A stretch of DNA of 28,294 nucleotides from CAYZPW01 sp964480475 (GTDB taxonomy: Bacteria > B130-G9): contig CAYZPW010000040.1 of assembly GCA_964480475.1 (NCBI GenBank), forward strand, positions 1 to 28,294, in the 5' to 3' direction. The notes beneath the pieces are model-generated. The model saw nothing but the letters and a program-made list of their open reading frames with translations. It was not told where the DNA came from and searched no databases. The position numbers were made by a program, and so were the translations under genes. Positions 1 to 7,812 of this stretch are shown one piece after another. Within the stretch, counting starts at the first letter, position 1. Every line of letters begins with the position of its first letter.

Positions 1-1
1 G

Positions 2-553
2 ATTCTCTTGCTCACGGGTGGACTTCACGCCCTCTACGCCTCCACCAGGGTGTTGGCGCTCAGGCGATGCGCTGCCGCGGCGGCTATCGCGATTTGTCTC
101 GTGAACTTCTCTGGTCTGGTTGCTCTGAGTCCGCGACTTCTTGTGAAGGAAGAGATGCGTTACGTTGTGCGTGCCCTGGAAGAACGAAGCGATGTCCATA
201 CGCCAATTCTCGTCTCAGCCTTTGCCCGCAACCCGTTCCGCTTGTATGGGACCGCAATTCTGGGCCGGGGCGTTCCCCCCGTGGCATATTTGCAGGATCG
301 GGAACTCGACACCCACGATCTTGACATGGCCTGGCTGGCCGCCGGAAAACCGGACAAGTTCTGGCTGGTCCTGACTAACGCGGATTTTGAGAGAGCAGAG
401 CAGTTTCTGGACTTGATCAAGCCATTTGGGCACGTCGAGGACGCGATACGCAAGGGTTGGAGCGGAGCATACCTGATTGAGGCGGTCCAGAACGGGGCAT
501 CCTCGGTCCATGATGCGTCTTTTGACGCACAACCTCTTGAAGAGACCGACTGA
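2..553 (+). CDS. C-terminal part of a GT-C-like membrane protein (5' truncated)
   Basis: The reading frame is open to the window edge, so this is the C-terminal part of a larger gene. It begins with a hydrophobic stretch followed by a soluble domain of about 120 residues. That domain aligns with the C-terminus of the next gene: both have an MR-x-V segment, then a KP-x(K/R)-FWLV block followed by DFE, then an acidic and hydrophobic ending. The product is therefore probably a paralogue of the following GT-C-type membrane glycosyltransferase. The stop codon overlaps the next start by one base (TGATG), which suggests translational coupling. The catalytic N-terminal part lies outside the window, so enzymatic function is inferred only from the paralogue. 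Confidence 0.75.
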   Translation: MLLLTGGLHALYASTRVLALRRCAAAAAIAICLVNFSGLVALSPRLLVKEEMRYVVRALEERSDVHTPILVSAFARNPFRLYGTAILGRGVPPVAYLQDRELDTHDLDMAWLAAGKPDKFWLVLTNADFERAEQFLDLIKPFGHVEDAIRKGWSGAYLIEAVQNGASSVHDASFDAQPLEETD

Positions 554-2013
554 TGGTTGATGGACAGGATCGGGCGCGGTGGCTTGTCTTCGCGATAGTC
601 GCCGTCGGCATAGCGGTCCGGCTGGGCGTCTATCTTCACAACAGAAGTCTCTGGATCGACGAGGCGCTGCTTGCCGTCAACCTCGTTGAACGTTCGTACG
701 GCGGTCTTATGAGCCGACTCGACTGCATGCAGGTTGCCCCTCCGCTCTTCCTGCTTATCTCCAGGCTTATCCACGTTCTATGGGGGCAGCTGGAGTATTC
801 GCTCAGGCTCCTACCGCTGGTTTGCAGCTGCCTCTCGTTGTGGCTCATGGGCCGGGTTCTGCTGCGCACGACCTCGCGCTTCTTTGCGCTGTGCGTGCTC
901 TCAATGCTGGCCATTGGCCCGTCGCACATCGAGTGGGCCACCAGTTTCAAGCACTACGCGTCGGACGAACTGTCAGCGGTGTTGGTCCTCATGGCCGCCA
1001 TTGCCTGGGAGCGTCTGTCAAGATGGACAAGATATATCGTTGCGGCGGCGTTGCCGGCGCTGGTGTGGCTGTCATACACTTCCATATTCGTCCTGCTGGG
1101 TCTTGTGATCGTGGCTGGCATCTCCGCGATGAAAGATGATCTAAGGTCGAAGCGTGTGGCCTTGACCGTGCTCCTGTGCTCCATGGCCATCGCCTGTTGC
1201 TCTGTCTATATAGCCGCCGCCCGAGACTCTGTCGATTACGAGGACATGACGGCGTTTTGGGTCAACAGCTTCCCTCAAAGCCCTTATACCGAGTGGCTGA
1301 CGAATAATCTCGTGGAGGTTGTCGCCTCCGCGGCCGGTCTGCCAGCCGCGCCGCTCCTTGCGTTTGTGCTGTGTGTTTGGGGCGCGTGCGCGCTCGGCAA
1401 ATCGGGGCATTCATCCTTGAACCTGCTCGCCGGGGGCATGCTTGCCTCGGCGCTGGTGGCTGCTTGGCTGCACGTCTATCCATTCACGGCCGGCAGGCTC
1501 ACCATATACTCTGCGCCGGCGGCGCTTCTGTTTCTGGCCTCCGGACTCGATGCTGCATACCGTTCGTTGAAGCCGCAGGTCCTTTCCCGGGCCATGAAAG
1601 CGCTCGGCGTGGCCCTTGTCGTCTTCGCTCTTTATAACCTAGTTAATGATTGCCCGAGACTTATTGCCCGGCAGGAGATGCGTCAGGTTCTCGAAGAAGT
1701 AAGGCATGGACCTCATAGCGATGCCCCGTTTGTTGTCTCTGTGTATGCAAGCCCCGCGTTCTTGCTCTATGCCGGACCCGAAATGCAGAAGAACACAGTA
1801 TGGCTCCAGAACTTGGGCCTGGACTCTGGGCAGATCATCTGGGCCTGGGATATAGCAGGCAAGCCTATCAGGTTCTGGCTTGTTGTGTCGCACGGGGATT
1901 TCGAGTTTGTCGAAGCGATGTTATCTGACATCGAGCCATTCTGCATAATGAAGCAATCGATAAGAAACGGCGACAGCGCCGCGTGCCTGCTGGAGCTTCG
2001 GCCTCGCGAATAA
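553..2013 (+). CDS. GT-C-fold (family 39/83-like) membrane glycosyltransferase
   Basis: This is a polytopic membrane protein of 486 residues. The first membrane segment (about residues 10-28) is followed by an extracytoplasmic loop with the sequence RSLWIDEALL, in which D36-E37 match the acidic pair of ArnT/PMT-like GT-C enzymes that use polyprenyl-phosphate sugars. About eight further hydrophobic segments follow, and then a soluble C-terminal domain of about 120 residues that is shared with the preceding truncated gene. The ATG overlaps the upstream stop by one base. The likely role is transfer of a sugar from a lipid carrier to an extracytoplasmic acceptor. Substrate and acceptor cannot be read from the sequence. 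The family assignment rests on topology and the acidic loop motif. Confidence 0.75.
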   Translation: MVDGQDRARWLVFAIVAVGIAVRLGVYLHNRSLWIDEALLAVNLVERSYGGLMSRLDCMQVAPPLFLLISRLIHVLWGQLEYSLRLLPLVCSCLSLWLMGRVLLRTTSRFFALCVLSMLAIGPSHIEWATSFKHYASDELSAVLVLMAAIAWERLSRWTRYIVAAALPALVWLSYTSIFVLLGLVIVAGISAMKDDLRSKRVALTVLLCSMAIACCSVYIAAARDSVDYEDMTAFWVNSFPQSPYTEWLTNNLVEVVASAAGLPAAPLLAFVLCVWGACALGKSGHSSLNLLAGGMLASALVAAWLHVYPFTAGRLTIYSAPAALLFLASGLDAAYRSLKPQVLSRAMKALGVALVVFALYNLVNDCPRLIARQEMRQVLEEVRHGPHSDAPFVVSVYASPAFLLYAGPEMQKNTVWLQNLGLDSGQIIWAWDIAGKPIRFWLVVSHGDFEFVEAMLSDIEPFCIMKQSIRNGDSAACLLELRPRE

Positions 2014-2228
2014 TGGCCAGCCCGTTGAGGAAAAGACCCGCAGTGAGCCAAACTGCCAAGAGCAATAGGCGTCAGACGCTTATCCTTGCTAGGCTGCTTG
2101 GCATCATCGTTTTCACAATGTCATACTCCACCACACAGCCGCAGAGGGCACAGCTGCCGAATAGCCGTACCCAGCGCAGGCTGCGTGCCAGACGATACGG
2201 AGCCGCCGCCTTCGCTTTTCCGGGGTGA
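2013..2228 (+). CDS. Short hypothetical ORF, possibly the remnant of another membrane protein gene
   Basis: An ATG overlaps the stop of the upstream membrane protein (TAATG), giving a frame of 71 residues. The N-terminal third is basic and leads into one short hydrophobic stretch (about residues 24-40). The rest is Arg-, Gln- and Ala-rich and low in complexity. I do not recognise it. The overlapping start argues for a coupled gene, but the biased second half looks like translated non-coding DNA. It could be the broken 5' end of a third GT-C-like gene. Confidence 0.25.
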   Translation: MASPLRKRPAVSQTAKSNRRQTLILARLLGIIVFTMSYSTTQPQRAQLPNSRTQRRLRARRYGAAAFAFPG

Positions 2229-2286
2229 GGTAGCCTTTTCCGGGATTCGGTATTGAACAATCATGCCGTTCGGGCGCATTCTTGTG

Positions 2287-2316
2287 TTGATATTGATTGG
2301 GATGCTTGATTATATG
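2287..2316 (+). promoter_or_regulatory. Possible sigma70-type promoter for the zinc-finger gene
   Basis: TTGATA (2287-2292) and TATATG (2311-2316) are separated by 18 bases, just upstream of a GTG start at 2335. The stretch is AT-richer than its surroundings. The match to consensus is moderate and the resulting leader would be very short. Confidence 0.3.
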
Positions 2317-2334
2317 GGTCAAAAGAATTGAGGC

Positions 2335-2757
2335 GTGAGGCCTGTGCCTACGTATTGTGCGTTCTGTCATCGGCCGATCCGCGATATGAGGAAGATGGTT
2401 GCGGAGGCGGGCTACACGTATTGCAGCGAGGATTGCCACTCGCGGGCGGTGGTGCTTTTTGAGGAGGACGTTCGCGCCTCAATAAAGCGGTCGGCGGTTG
2501 AGAAGAGGCTTTTGGGCGCTCAGGATGAACCCCGGCCCGGCTATCCGGCCCTTCCAAGGGGCGACGTGTCAAGAACCACCATGGTCATTGCTGCGCTGTA
2601 TGAGCGGCGAGGCGAGTTCAGAAAAGCGATGACATGCTGGAAGAAGATCGCGCTTCTGCACAGGAGCAACCTGGCGCTGCGGAAAAGAGCGATGTGCCGG
2701 ATAAAGGACCTGAAGATAAAGGGAAGCGTCAGGTGTCATCCGGAGGTGGGCAGGTAA
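2335..2757 (+). CDS. Small zinc-finger protein with a helical C-terminus
   Basis: This is a protein of 140 residues starting with GTG. Near the N-terminus, YCAFCHRPI gives a CxxC pair, and about 18 residues later YCSEDCHSR gives a CxxxC pair. This spacing fits a small treble-clef-like zinc-binding fold. The C-terminal half (from about residue 78) is helical, basic and TPR-like, with ALYERRGEFRKAMTCW resembling one repeat. I do not recognise the family. It may be a nucleic-acid- or protein-binding accessory factor, but no function can be assigned. No strong ribosome binding site is visible, so the start is uncertain. Confidence 0.6.
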   Translation: MRPVPTYCAFCHRPIRDMRKMVAEAGYTYCSEDCHSRAVVLFEEDVRASIKRSAVEKRLLGAQDEPRPGYPALPRGDVSRTTMVIAALYERRGEFRKAMTCWKKIALLHRSNLALRKRAMCRIKDLKIKGSVRCHPEVGR

Positions 2758-3041
2758 TCTCCGGGGCGCAGCACATCAAGGCCTGTTGTAGGTGCAATGT
2801 TGTCGCTGTCGATGGCCCTAAGACGGAGATTCGCCGGACACCAAGCTGTAGCGAAATCAATCGTAAATGCTAATGCGACAATCAATCGAGGCGTCTGGGC
2901 ATTCGACCGCGCCGCCGCTCATCCCGGCTCGCAGTTGTATCACCATTGCATCAAGGCCGTATCCAGAGATAGCTCCACGCATACCTCTTGCCCCCCACAT
3001 TGATGAGATGCCGCCCTCTGCGCGACAGGTAGAGCCCTGAT
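2758..3041. other. Intergenic gap, nothing recognised
   Basis: There is no convincing reading frame, RNA or repeat between the zinc-finger gene and apbE. Confidence 0.5.
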
Positions 3042-4109
3042 ATGATGAGGCACGCCCACTCGTTCTGGTTTCTCTTGGTCTTCGTCGCGATCGCCTCAAT
3101 CGTTCTGGTTTCGATTCTGCATGAGGGATTCACGGACGAGCCAACGGTCGTCAAAGTTGATAATCTCATGCTTGGCACCCTTGTCGAGATACAGGCCTGG
3201 GCTGAACAGCTCGACGATTCGGGTCTGAGGCGCGCCATCCAAGAGGCCTTTGATGAGATTCGCCGCGTCGAGAACGAGATGTCAGTCAACATCGAGGGAA
3301 GCGTCGTCCAGAGGATCAACGAGTCGGCGGGGCAGACGCAGGTAGCGGCCCCGGCCTCGTTGATTTCAGTTCTCGACAGCGCAAGGCAGGTGTCGGAGCT
3401 CAGCGGCGGCGCCTTCGACGTAACGATTGGCGCGGTCTATCACCTTTGGGACTTTGCATCAGAAAACAGCGCCAAGCCTCCCGAGCCCGACGCTATCGCA
3501 AGAAACCTTCAGAACGTTGACTACACCCGGGTTGAGGTTTCGGCGACTTCGGGAACCGTCCGTTTGCCGACGAGGGGGATGAGGCTTGATCTCGGCGGGC
3601 TGGCCAAGGGCTATGCCATCGACGTTGCTGCCAGAGCTCTGGTAGGCGCGGGCGTGCACAATTTCATCGTGAACGCGGGCGGGGATATGTTCGTCTCCGG
3701 GAGGCGGCTCAATGGCGAGAGATGGCGAATTGGAGTCAAACATCCCAGGCACCCGGGAGAGCTGATGTACACACTGTTCCTGACGGACCGTGCTGTGGTT
3801 ACGTCGGGCGATTATGAGCGATTCTTCGAGTACAATGGAAAGAGGTATCATCATATTCTTAACCCGACGACGGGTTATCCGGCCGAGGCGTGCCAGAGCG
3901 TAACTGTTGTTGCCCAGGAGGCCACGGTCGCGGACGCTCTGGCCACGGCGGTCTTTGTAATGGGACCGAAGCGCGGTCTTGAGCTGGTCGATCTCCTCAC
4001 GGAGGTCGAGGCCCTTATTGTCGATGCGGACGGTGAGCAATGGCATTCAAAGGGATTCGGTCAGTTTCTGCCCGGCAGTTCGCCGGGTTCGCCCTGGCCT
4101 CGCCCGTAA
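3042..4109 (+). CDS. apbE: FAD:protein FMN transferase (ApbE)
   Basis: ApbE transfers FMN from FAD to a Ser/Thr of target flavoproteins such as RnfG, RnfD and NqrB/C, using Mg2+. The 355-residue length is typical. An N-terminal hydrophobic segment (about residues 8-26) without a lipobox cysteine suggests a membrane-anchored periplasmic form. Family motifs appear in order: MLGTLVEI near residue 43, SGGAFDVTIG, LDLGGLAKGYAID, VNAGGDM, TSGDYERFF, HHILNPTTGYPA and a C-terminal ATVADALATAVFVMG that carries the metal-binding region. Two ATG codons lie in tandem at 3042 and 3045. rnfC lies about 10 kb downstream, so Rnf flavinylation is a plausible job, but no RnfG or RnfD is in view. Confidence 0.95.
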   Translation: MMRHAHSFWFLLVFVAIASIVLVSILHEGFTDEPTVVKVDNLMLGTLVEIQAWAEQLDDSGLRRAIQEAFDEIRRVENEMSVNIEGSVVQRINESAGQTQVAAPASLISVLDSARQVSELSGGAFDVTIGAVYHLWDFASENSAKPPEPDAIARNLQNVDYTRVEVSATSGTVRLPTRGMRLDLGGLAKGYAIDVAARALVGAGVHNFIVNAGGDMFVSGRRLNGERWRIGVKHPRHPGELMYTLFLTDRAVVTSGDYERFFEYNGKRYHHILNPTTGYPAEACQSVTVVAQEATVADALATAVFVMGPKRGLELVDLLTEVEALIVDADGEQWHSKGFGQFLPGSSPGSPWPRP

Positions 4110-4125
4110 TTGAGGTTGTCTGGCT

Positions 4126-5328
4126 GTGGAAAGTGGTGTCGCAGCGAGAGGTGATCGCCCTGAACTCTCGGTCATAGTTGTCAGCTACAACAGCGAGGAT
4201 TGCATCAAGAGGTGCATACAGGACGTTGCAGCGGCCGCAGAGGGCGTTCGGTTCGAGGTCATCCTGATTGACAACGCCTCGAAGGACGAGACCATCGGCG
4301 TGGCGAACGAGAAGTTTGGGGATGCTCTGTGGTTCCATCGGATCGCAAACGAAGAAAACCTCGGCTTTGGCAAGGCCTGCAATATCGGCGCAGAAAGAGC
4401 CCGCGGCCGATACCTCCTCTTTCTGAATCCTGACGTCTTCCTTCTGCCCGGGGCTCTTGGCGCCTCGCTCGATGGCTTCGCCGAGCAGGACCGCTGCGGC
4501 GCCGTCATGGCTAGGACATTCTGGGACGATGAGATGCAGTTCCAGCTCTCTTTCTTGAAAAACATAAGTCCGCTGGCCGCGCTGGTTCAGCAGACCGCTC
4601 TGCGTCGGCCGTTTGGAGGGAGCATCTTCGAGAAGTTCTGGAGAATGGACTGGGCGACGTGGCTCAGCGAGGCGCCGATTGAGGTCTTGGGAGTTCCCGG
4701 CGGATACCTTATGGTGCCGCGCAAGTTGTTCGAGCGGCTGGGCGGTTTTGATGAGCGTTTCTTCATGTATTACGAGGACAATGACCTGTGCTTGAGAATA
4801 AGAAGGGCTCTGCACAAGATATATCTTATGCCAAGCGCAAAGGCTATTCACTATTGTGGGCAGAGCCTGAAGAACTACGAAGGCGCCGACATCCGCCAGA
4901 CCCAAAGAAAGAGCCTAATCGGCTTCTACACAAAGCACTACCCAGTGCTCGGTCGGCTGCTGTCTGTGTCAGTCCTGGCCAATGACGCTGCCACAGGCGC
5001 CGCAAAGCGCCTAGTGGAGCTCTTCTCGGGCGCACCGGTCTCTGGCGGCATTCCTGTCGGCGGTCCGGACGGCATCGAGCTTCACTGGAAGAGCGTGCCC
5101 GGCGCGGAGTATTACTTCCTCGAGATTACACAGGACCCTTGCTTCTTGCACAAGGTCGGAGCCAGGGTGATCAAGAACAGCTACTTTCTCGCTCACAAAG
5201 CCTACCGCATGCTCACGCCGGACACCTACTTCTGGCGGGCGGTGCCCATGGCCGGGCTACGGTGTATGGGGAATATCCAGGTCGGTCGATTCAAGATCGT
5301 GGCCAGTCCAGAAGTTCAGGGGCCATAG
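4126..5328 (+). CDS. GT2-family glycosyltransferase with a C-terminal Fn3-like domain
   Basis: Residues 1-230 are a GT-A-fold glycosyltransferase of family 2, rhamnosyltransferase-like. LSVIVVSYNSED is the nucleotide-binding start, VILIDNASKDET follows, LFLNPDVFLLPGA supplies the DxD-equivalent region, and GGFDERFFMYYEDNDLC is the characteristic acceptor-site motif. After a linker there is a beta-rich tail of about 90 residues (from about residue 308). It contains IELHWKSVPGAEYYFLEI and DTYFWRAVP, typical of a fibronectin type III-like domain and unusual as a tail on a cytoplasmic GT2. The start is GTG, 16 bases after apbE. The gene probably works with the following GNAT-like gene in surface glycan synthesis. 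Confidence 0.9.
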   Translation: MESGVAARGDRPELSVIVVSYNSEDCIKRCIQDVAAAAEGVRFEVILIDNASKDETIGVANEKFGDALWFHRIANEENLGFGKACNIGAERARGRYLLFLNPDVFLLPGALGASLDGFAEQDRCGAVMARTFWDDEMQFQLSFLKNISPLAALVQQTALRRPFGGSIFEKFWRMDWATWLSEAPIEVLGVPGGYLMVPRKLFERLGGFDERFFMYYEDNDLCLRIRRALHKIYLMPSAKAIHYCGQSLKNYEGADIRQTQRKSLIGFYTKHYPVLGRLLSVSVLANDAATGAAKRLVELFSGAPVSGGIPVGGPDGIELHWKSVPGAEYYFLEITQDPCFLHKVGARVIKNSYFLAHKAYRMLTPDTYFWRAVPMAGLRCMGNIQVGRFKIVASPEVQGP

Positions 5329-5331
5329 CGG

Positions 5332-6444
5332 ATGCGTTACCGAGAGTTTCAGCCACCAGCTGACATTCAGATAGTCGATTATCAGAACCAAGAGCACGTT
5401 CGAGGGACTCTCTCTCTTATGGAGGCGTCATTCGGCAGGCAATTTGAAAAACAGCACTGGGACTGGAAATACAGAATGGTCCCCACCGGTCGGACGGGCA
5501 GCCTTGTGTCGGTTGCGGGAGACCGCATCGTTGGACACTGGGGGTTCAACCTTATCAAGTACAAGGTCGGCCCAAGCAATCACATCGCGTCCGTATCCTT
5601 TGACATGGCCGTTGACAGGATGGCGTTCGGTCGAAGAGAGGCCGCGCTAAGGCTGCTTCGCCTCGGCAAGATAGCGTATCACGTGATTGAGGCCCAAGGC
5701 GCGGTATTCGGATGTGGCTTCCCGAACACGAATTCACTGTTCCTGGGGGTCAAGAGACTTGGCTGGATACCGCTTGTGCACATCTTGAACCTCTCGTGCT
5801 ACTTGAGGCTTGAACCCTTCCTGAACAAGAAACTCAGAAGTAGGCTCCTTGTCAAGGCAGTGGCCTTGCCCTGGCGCGCGGTGGTGAAGATTGGCCTATA
5901 CTCGAGGTTCCTGGACCTCTGGCCGTCCTGGGGAAGGAAGGTTCGGAAAGTCAAATCCTTCGATGAGCGCGTGGATGCCCTCTGGGAGAACGTCTCGCGG
6001 AGGATTGGCAACGCAGTCGTGCGGGATCAAGCCTACCTCAACTGGCGATATTGCAGCCCGCTAAAGCCTGTTTACGACGTCTTTGTGGCCGAGCGCAAGG
6101 GCGACCTGGTGGGTTACATCGTCCTGCGGATAAAAAAGGACCAGGACGGCTTAAAGGAGGCGCTTGTCGCGGATATTCTAGCAAAGGACCACAACCCCCT
6201 CATCGCGTCTCAGTTGATACTGTCGGCAGTCCGATTCGCGGTGGAGAACCATTGCGACGTTGTCCGAGCCTGGTGCCTCAAACATTCGCCTTACATGCTG
6301 TATTTGCGCGCTGTTGGCTTCCTGAAACGGAAATCCCTGGTTTACTTCATTCTGAGACCCTGGACCCCGAATCCCAACATCGCCAAGCAGATAATCACAG
6401 CGACCGCCTGGCACATAATGATGGGCGACTCAGATTCAGTGTGA
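5332..6444 (+). CDS. GNAT-like N-acyltransferase
   Basis: This protein of 370 residues starts three bases after the GT2 stop. The N-terminal half resembles the GNAT fold of glycan-associated acetyltransferases: FEKQHWDWKYRMVPTG near residue 35, then a beta strand and GHWGFNLIKYKV, then SFDMAVDRMAFGRREAALRL at the acyl-CoA loop position. The second half repeats the pattern with YLNWRYCSPLKP and VGYIVLRI, so it may be a tandem-GNAT or FemAB-like arrangement. Such proteins usually acylate sugars or peptidoglycan-linked amines. The acceptor is unknown. The cluster with a GT2 and GT-C genes points to a surface polysaccharide. Confidence 0.7.
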   Translation: MRYREFQPPADIQIVDYQNQEHVRGTLSLMEASFGRQFEKQHWDWKYRMVPTGRTGSLVSVAGDRIVGHWGFNLIKYKVGPSNHIASVSFDMAVDRMAFGRREAALRLLRLGKIAYHVIEAQGAVFGCGFPNTNSLFLGVKRLGWIPLVHILNLSCYLRLEPFLNKKLRSRLLVKAVALPWRAVVKIGLYSRFLDLWPSWGRKVRKVKSFDERVDALWENVSRRIGNAVVRDQAYLNWRYCSPLKPVYDVFVAERKGDLVGYIVLRIKKDQDGLKEALVADILAKDHNPLIASQLILSAVRFAVENHCDVVRAWCLKHSPYMLYLRAVGFLKRKSLVYFILRPWTPNPNIAKQIITATAWHIMMGDSDSV

Positions 6445-6558
6445 GTTCTCGGGCCAGTTGGCACTCGAACCTGCGGGTTTGAGGCCGGCATCTACGCAAG
6501 ATCAAACCGAGCAACTGAGGATTTCCCCACTTCTCCACGTGTCGTCGTGAGGAAAAAC

Positions 6559-6607
6559 TGTCCCAAATGGGACAATTGGCCCTTATTCTGCTGTCCCAAA
6601 TGGGACA
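6559..6607. repeat. Palindrome pair A (two 16-bp inverted repeats)
   Basis: TGTCCCAAATGGGACA occurs at 6559-6574 and again at 6592-6607, 33 bases centre to centre. Each copy has 7-bp perfect inverted arms around AA. The flanks (AAAAC before, AATTGG between) recur in pair B. Confidence 0.9.
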
Positions 6608-6820
6608 ACTTTGAAACTGATCTGCCTCGATTTTAGCGCTTGCCCCGCAAGTTGCCCGACGTGGAGCAACGCGTGGCTGAGGCCGTCGCGATAGACCCAG
6701 AGGGCAACAGATCGAGGCTGTTTAGGCTAGTGTGCATGGACCTGCCGCGACTTCTGAGGCAGGGCGTCAAGGTCGCGGGACTTTCGGCGCCGGGACCTCG
6801 GAGGTCAGATCCGGTAAAAC

Positions 6821-6868
6821 TGTCCCAAATGGGACAACTGGCCTTTTTTTGCTGTCCCAAATGGGACA
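6821..6868. repeat. Palindrome pair B (two 16-bp inverted repeats)
   Basis: The same perfect 16-mer occurs at 6821-6836 and 6853-6868, 32 bases centre to centre. The segment between them (CTGGCC, then a run of T, then GCTG) is a close copy of the one in pair A, so the whole unit of about 55 bases is duplicated. Confidence 0.9.
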
Positions 6869-7099
6869 ATTCGCAAAACTGAGGGATGTCGCCTAATATC
6901 TTCATGCACGCCACTGGTGGTCGGAATCGGGTCATATCTGGGCGATCATAATTTCAACTCCGAATCGGGCCCAGAAAAGCTGCTGTCCCCTCCACATCCG
7001 CCTTATAATCGGCGATCAAGCACAAAGATCATGTGTATGGCACGGAATCTGCTACTTCTACACGTAGGGTTTGAACTCCTGACAAGGTGGTCGCAAGAA

Positions 7100-7375
7100 A
7101 TGTACTTTAGAGTTGTTGTAGAATGTGGGCACGTTGGCGCCGGCAAAAGCTTCGAGGCAGTCAGGTATTGGGAGGCCAAGAACGCCTCACATGCCTTGTC
7201 TTCGGCTTCGGCACTTCCGCGGGCCAAGAAGAAGAACCTGGCAGTTGTGAAGTCTGTGATACCCATAACACGGCATGAGTATGCCCTCGGCCTGAAGGAA
7301 GAAGCGTCAAATCCTTATCTTTCTTGGGGCTCACGGCGGCTTGAGGCCAGGCAGCCGGTCAGAAAAGCTAGTTGA
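7100..7375 (+). CDS. Small conserved-looking protein of unknown function
   Basis: The ATG at 7100 is preceded at a suitable distance by AAGGTGG, so I prefer it to the long upstream extension, which runs through non-coding DNA. The product is 91 residues. The core resembles, from memory, a small family of about 75 residues with the pattern MxFRVxxxCGHVGxxK, a middle AxSAxALPRAKKKN-like basic block, a valine-rich strand and an ending Y-x-x-GLK...NPYLS. The function of such proteins is not known to me. The last 15 residues are basic and may be a drifted tail. It is the only convincing gene in 1.7 kb of repeat-rich DNA. Confidence 0.6.
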   Translation: MYFRVVVECGHVGAGKSFEAVRYWEAKNASHALSSASALPRAKKKNLAVVKSVIPITRHEYALGLKEEASNPYLSWGSRRLEARQPVRKAS

Positions 7376-7559
7376 CCTCGCTTTCCACGCACGACATCAT
7401 CTGACTGTTTTCTCATCGTCTTTTCATCTCCTCGGCCAGCACGAGCCCCGGCGTAACTCCCCAATAATCAGGTTGATTTGGTATCGCGAATCGTAGGATC
7501 ATGTGAATCGGGCACTTGAAAGGTCAGTTGTCGGGCCATAGTTGGTTTTGGTCTTGCAC

Positions 7560-7581
7560 TCGTTGGGCGTTTTGGAGTGCG
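7560..7581 (+). repeat. Left arm of a 22-bp imperfect inverted repeat
   Basis: CGTTGGGCGTTTTGGAGTGC lies within this arm and matches the reverse complement of 8098-8119 at 19 of 22 positions. It is followed by GGCTTGACGCCGC and then a near repeat CGGCTTGACGCGGCG up to 7625, a GC-rich hairpin-forming module. Confidence 0.7.
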
Positions 7582-7765
7582 GTGGCTTGACGCCGCTTTG
7601 GGTCGGCGCGGCTTGACGCGGCGCCCGCTCCGATTGATCATTCCCGGTTGCTGAAGTCGTCCGTTCACCGCCAAGAAAGCAGTTCTGGGAAGGCCGTGCC
7701 AGGTCACCACCAATGAAAGCGGCGTCGGTCGAGTAGCTCTGCCATTACTGGCTTTCACCCTCACA

Positions 7766-7812
7766 GACCCGGACGTGCGGCTTTCTTCGCCGCGCGGCGA
7801 ACTCTTCCGAGC
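7766..7812 (-). other. Possible decayed group II intron domain V
   Basis: Read on the minus strand, 7785-7766 is GAAAGCCGCACGTCCGGGTC followed by TGTGAGGG. This closely resembles the 3' half of a bacterial group II intron domain V (GAAA loop, GCACGTCCGG, TTC or GTC) and its usual downstream sequence. The 5' half pairs only in the loop-proximal GCGGC/GCCGC, and the catalytic AGC triad is not recognisable. No intact reverse transcriptase is nearby. It is therefore either a decayed remnant or a chance likeness. Confidence 0.35.

Larger units (their letters stand above)
6445..7099. other. Repeat-bearing intergenic region
   Basis: This 655-base stretch contains two copies of a pair of perfect 16-bp palindromes, annotated separately, spaced about 260 bases apart. 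The DNA between the pairs is open in one frame for about 60 codons from a TTG at 6640, but the end of that frame runs through the palindromes and I see no ribosome binding site. I do not call it a gene. Nothing else is recognised up to the small gene at 7100. Confidence 0.6.

Noticed and set aside
160..774. Long minus-strand open frame opposite the first two genes
   Set aside because: It is antisense to clearly coding membrane proteins, has unnatural composition and spans a gene junction.
2263..2331. 22-codon hydrophobic open frame just before the zinc-finger gene
   Set aside because: No ribosome binding site. It overlaps the likely promoter and is short enough to be chance.
4015..4905. 296-codon minus-strand open frame opposite apbE and the GT2 gene
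   Set aside because: It is a shadow of two well-supported genes. Such frames are common in GC-rich DNA, and no motif is present.
6844..6850. Run of T between two palindromes as a possible terminator
   Set aside because: The upstream palindrome has almost no loop and the same spacing recurs in pair A without the T run, so a repeat explanation is better.
6559..6868. CRISPR-like reading of the repeated 16-mers
   Set aside because: Only four copies in two pairs, the intervals within pairs are copies of each other rather than unique spacers, and no cas gene is present.
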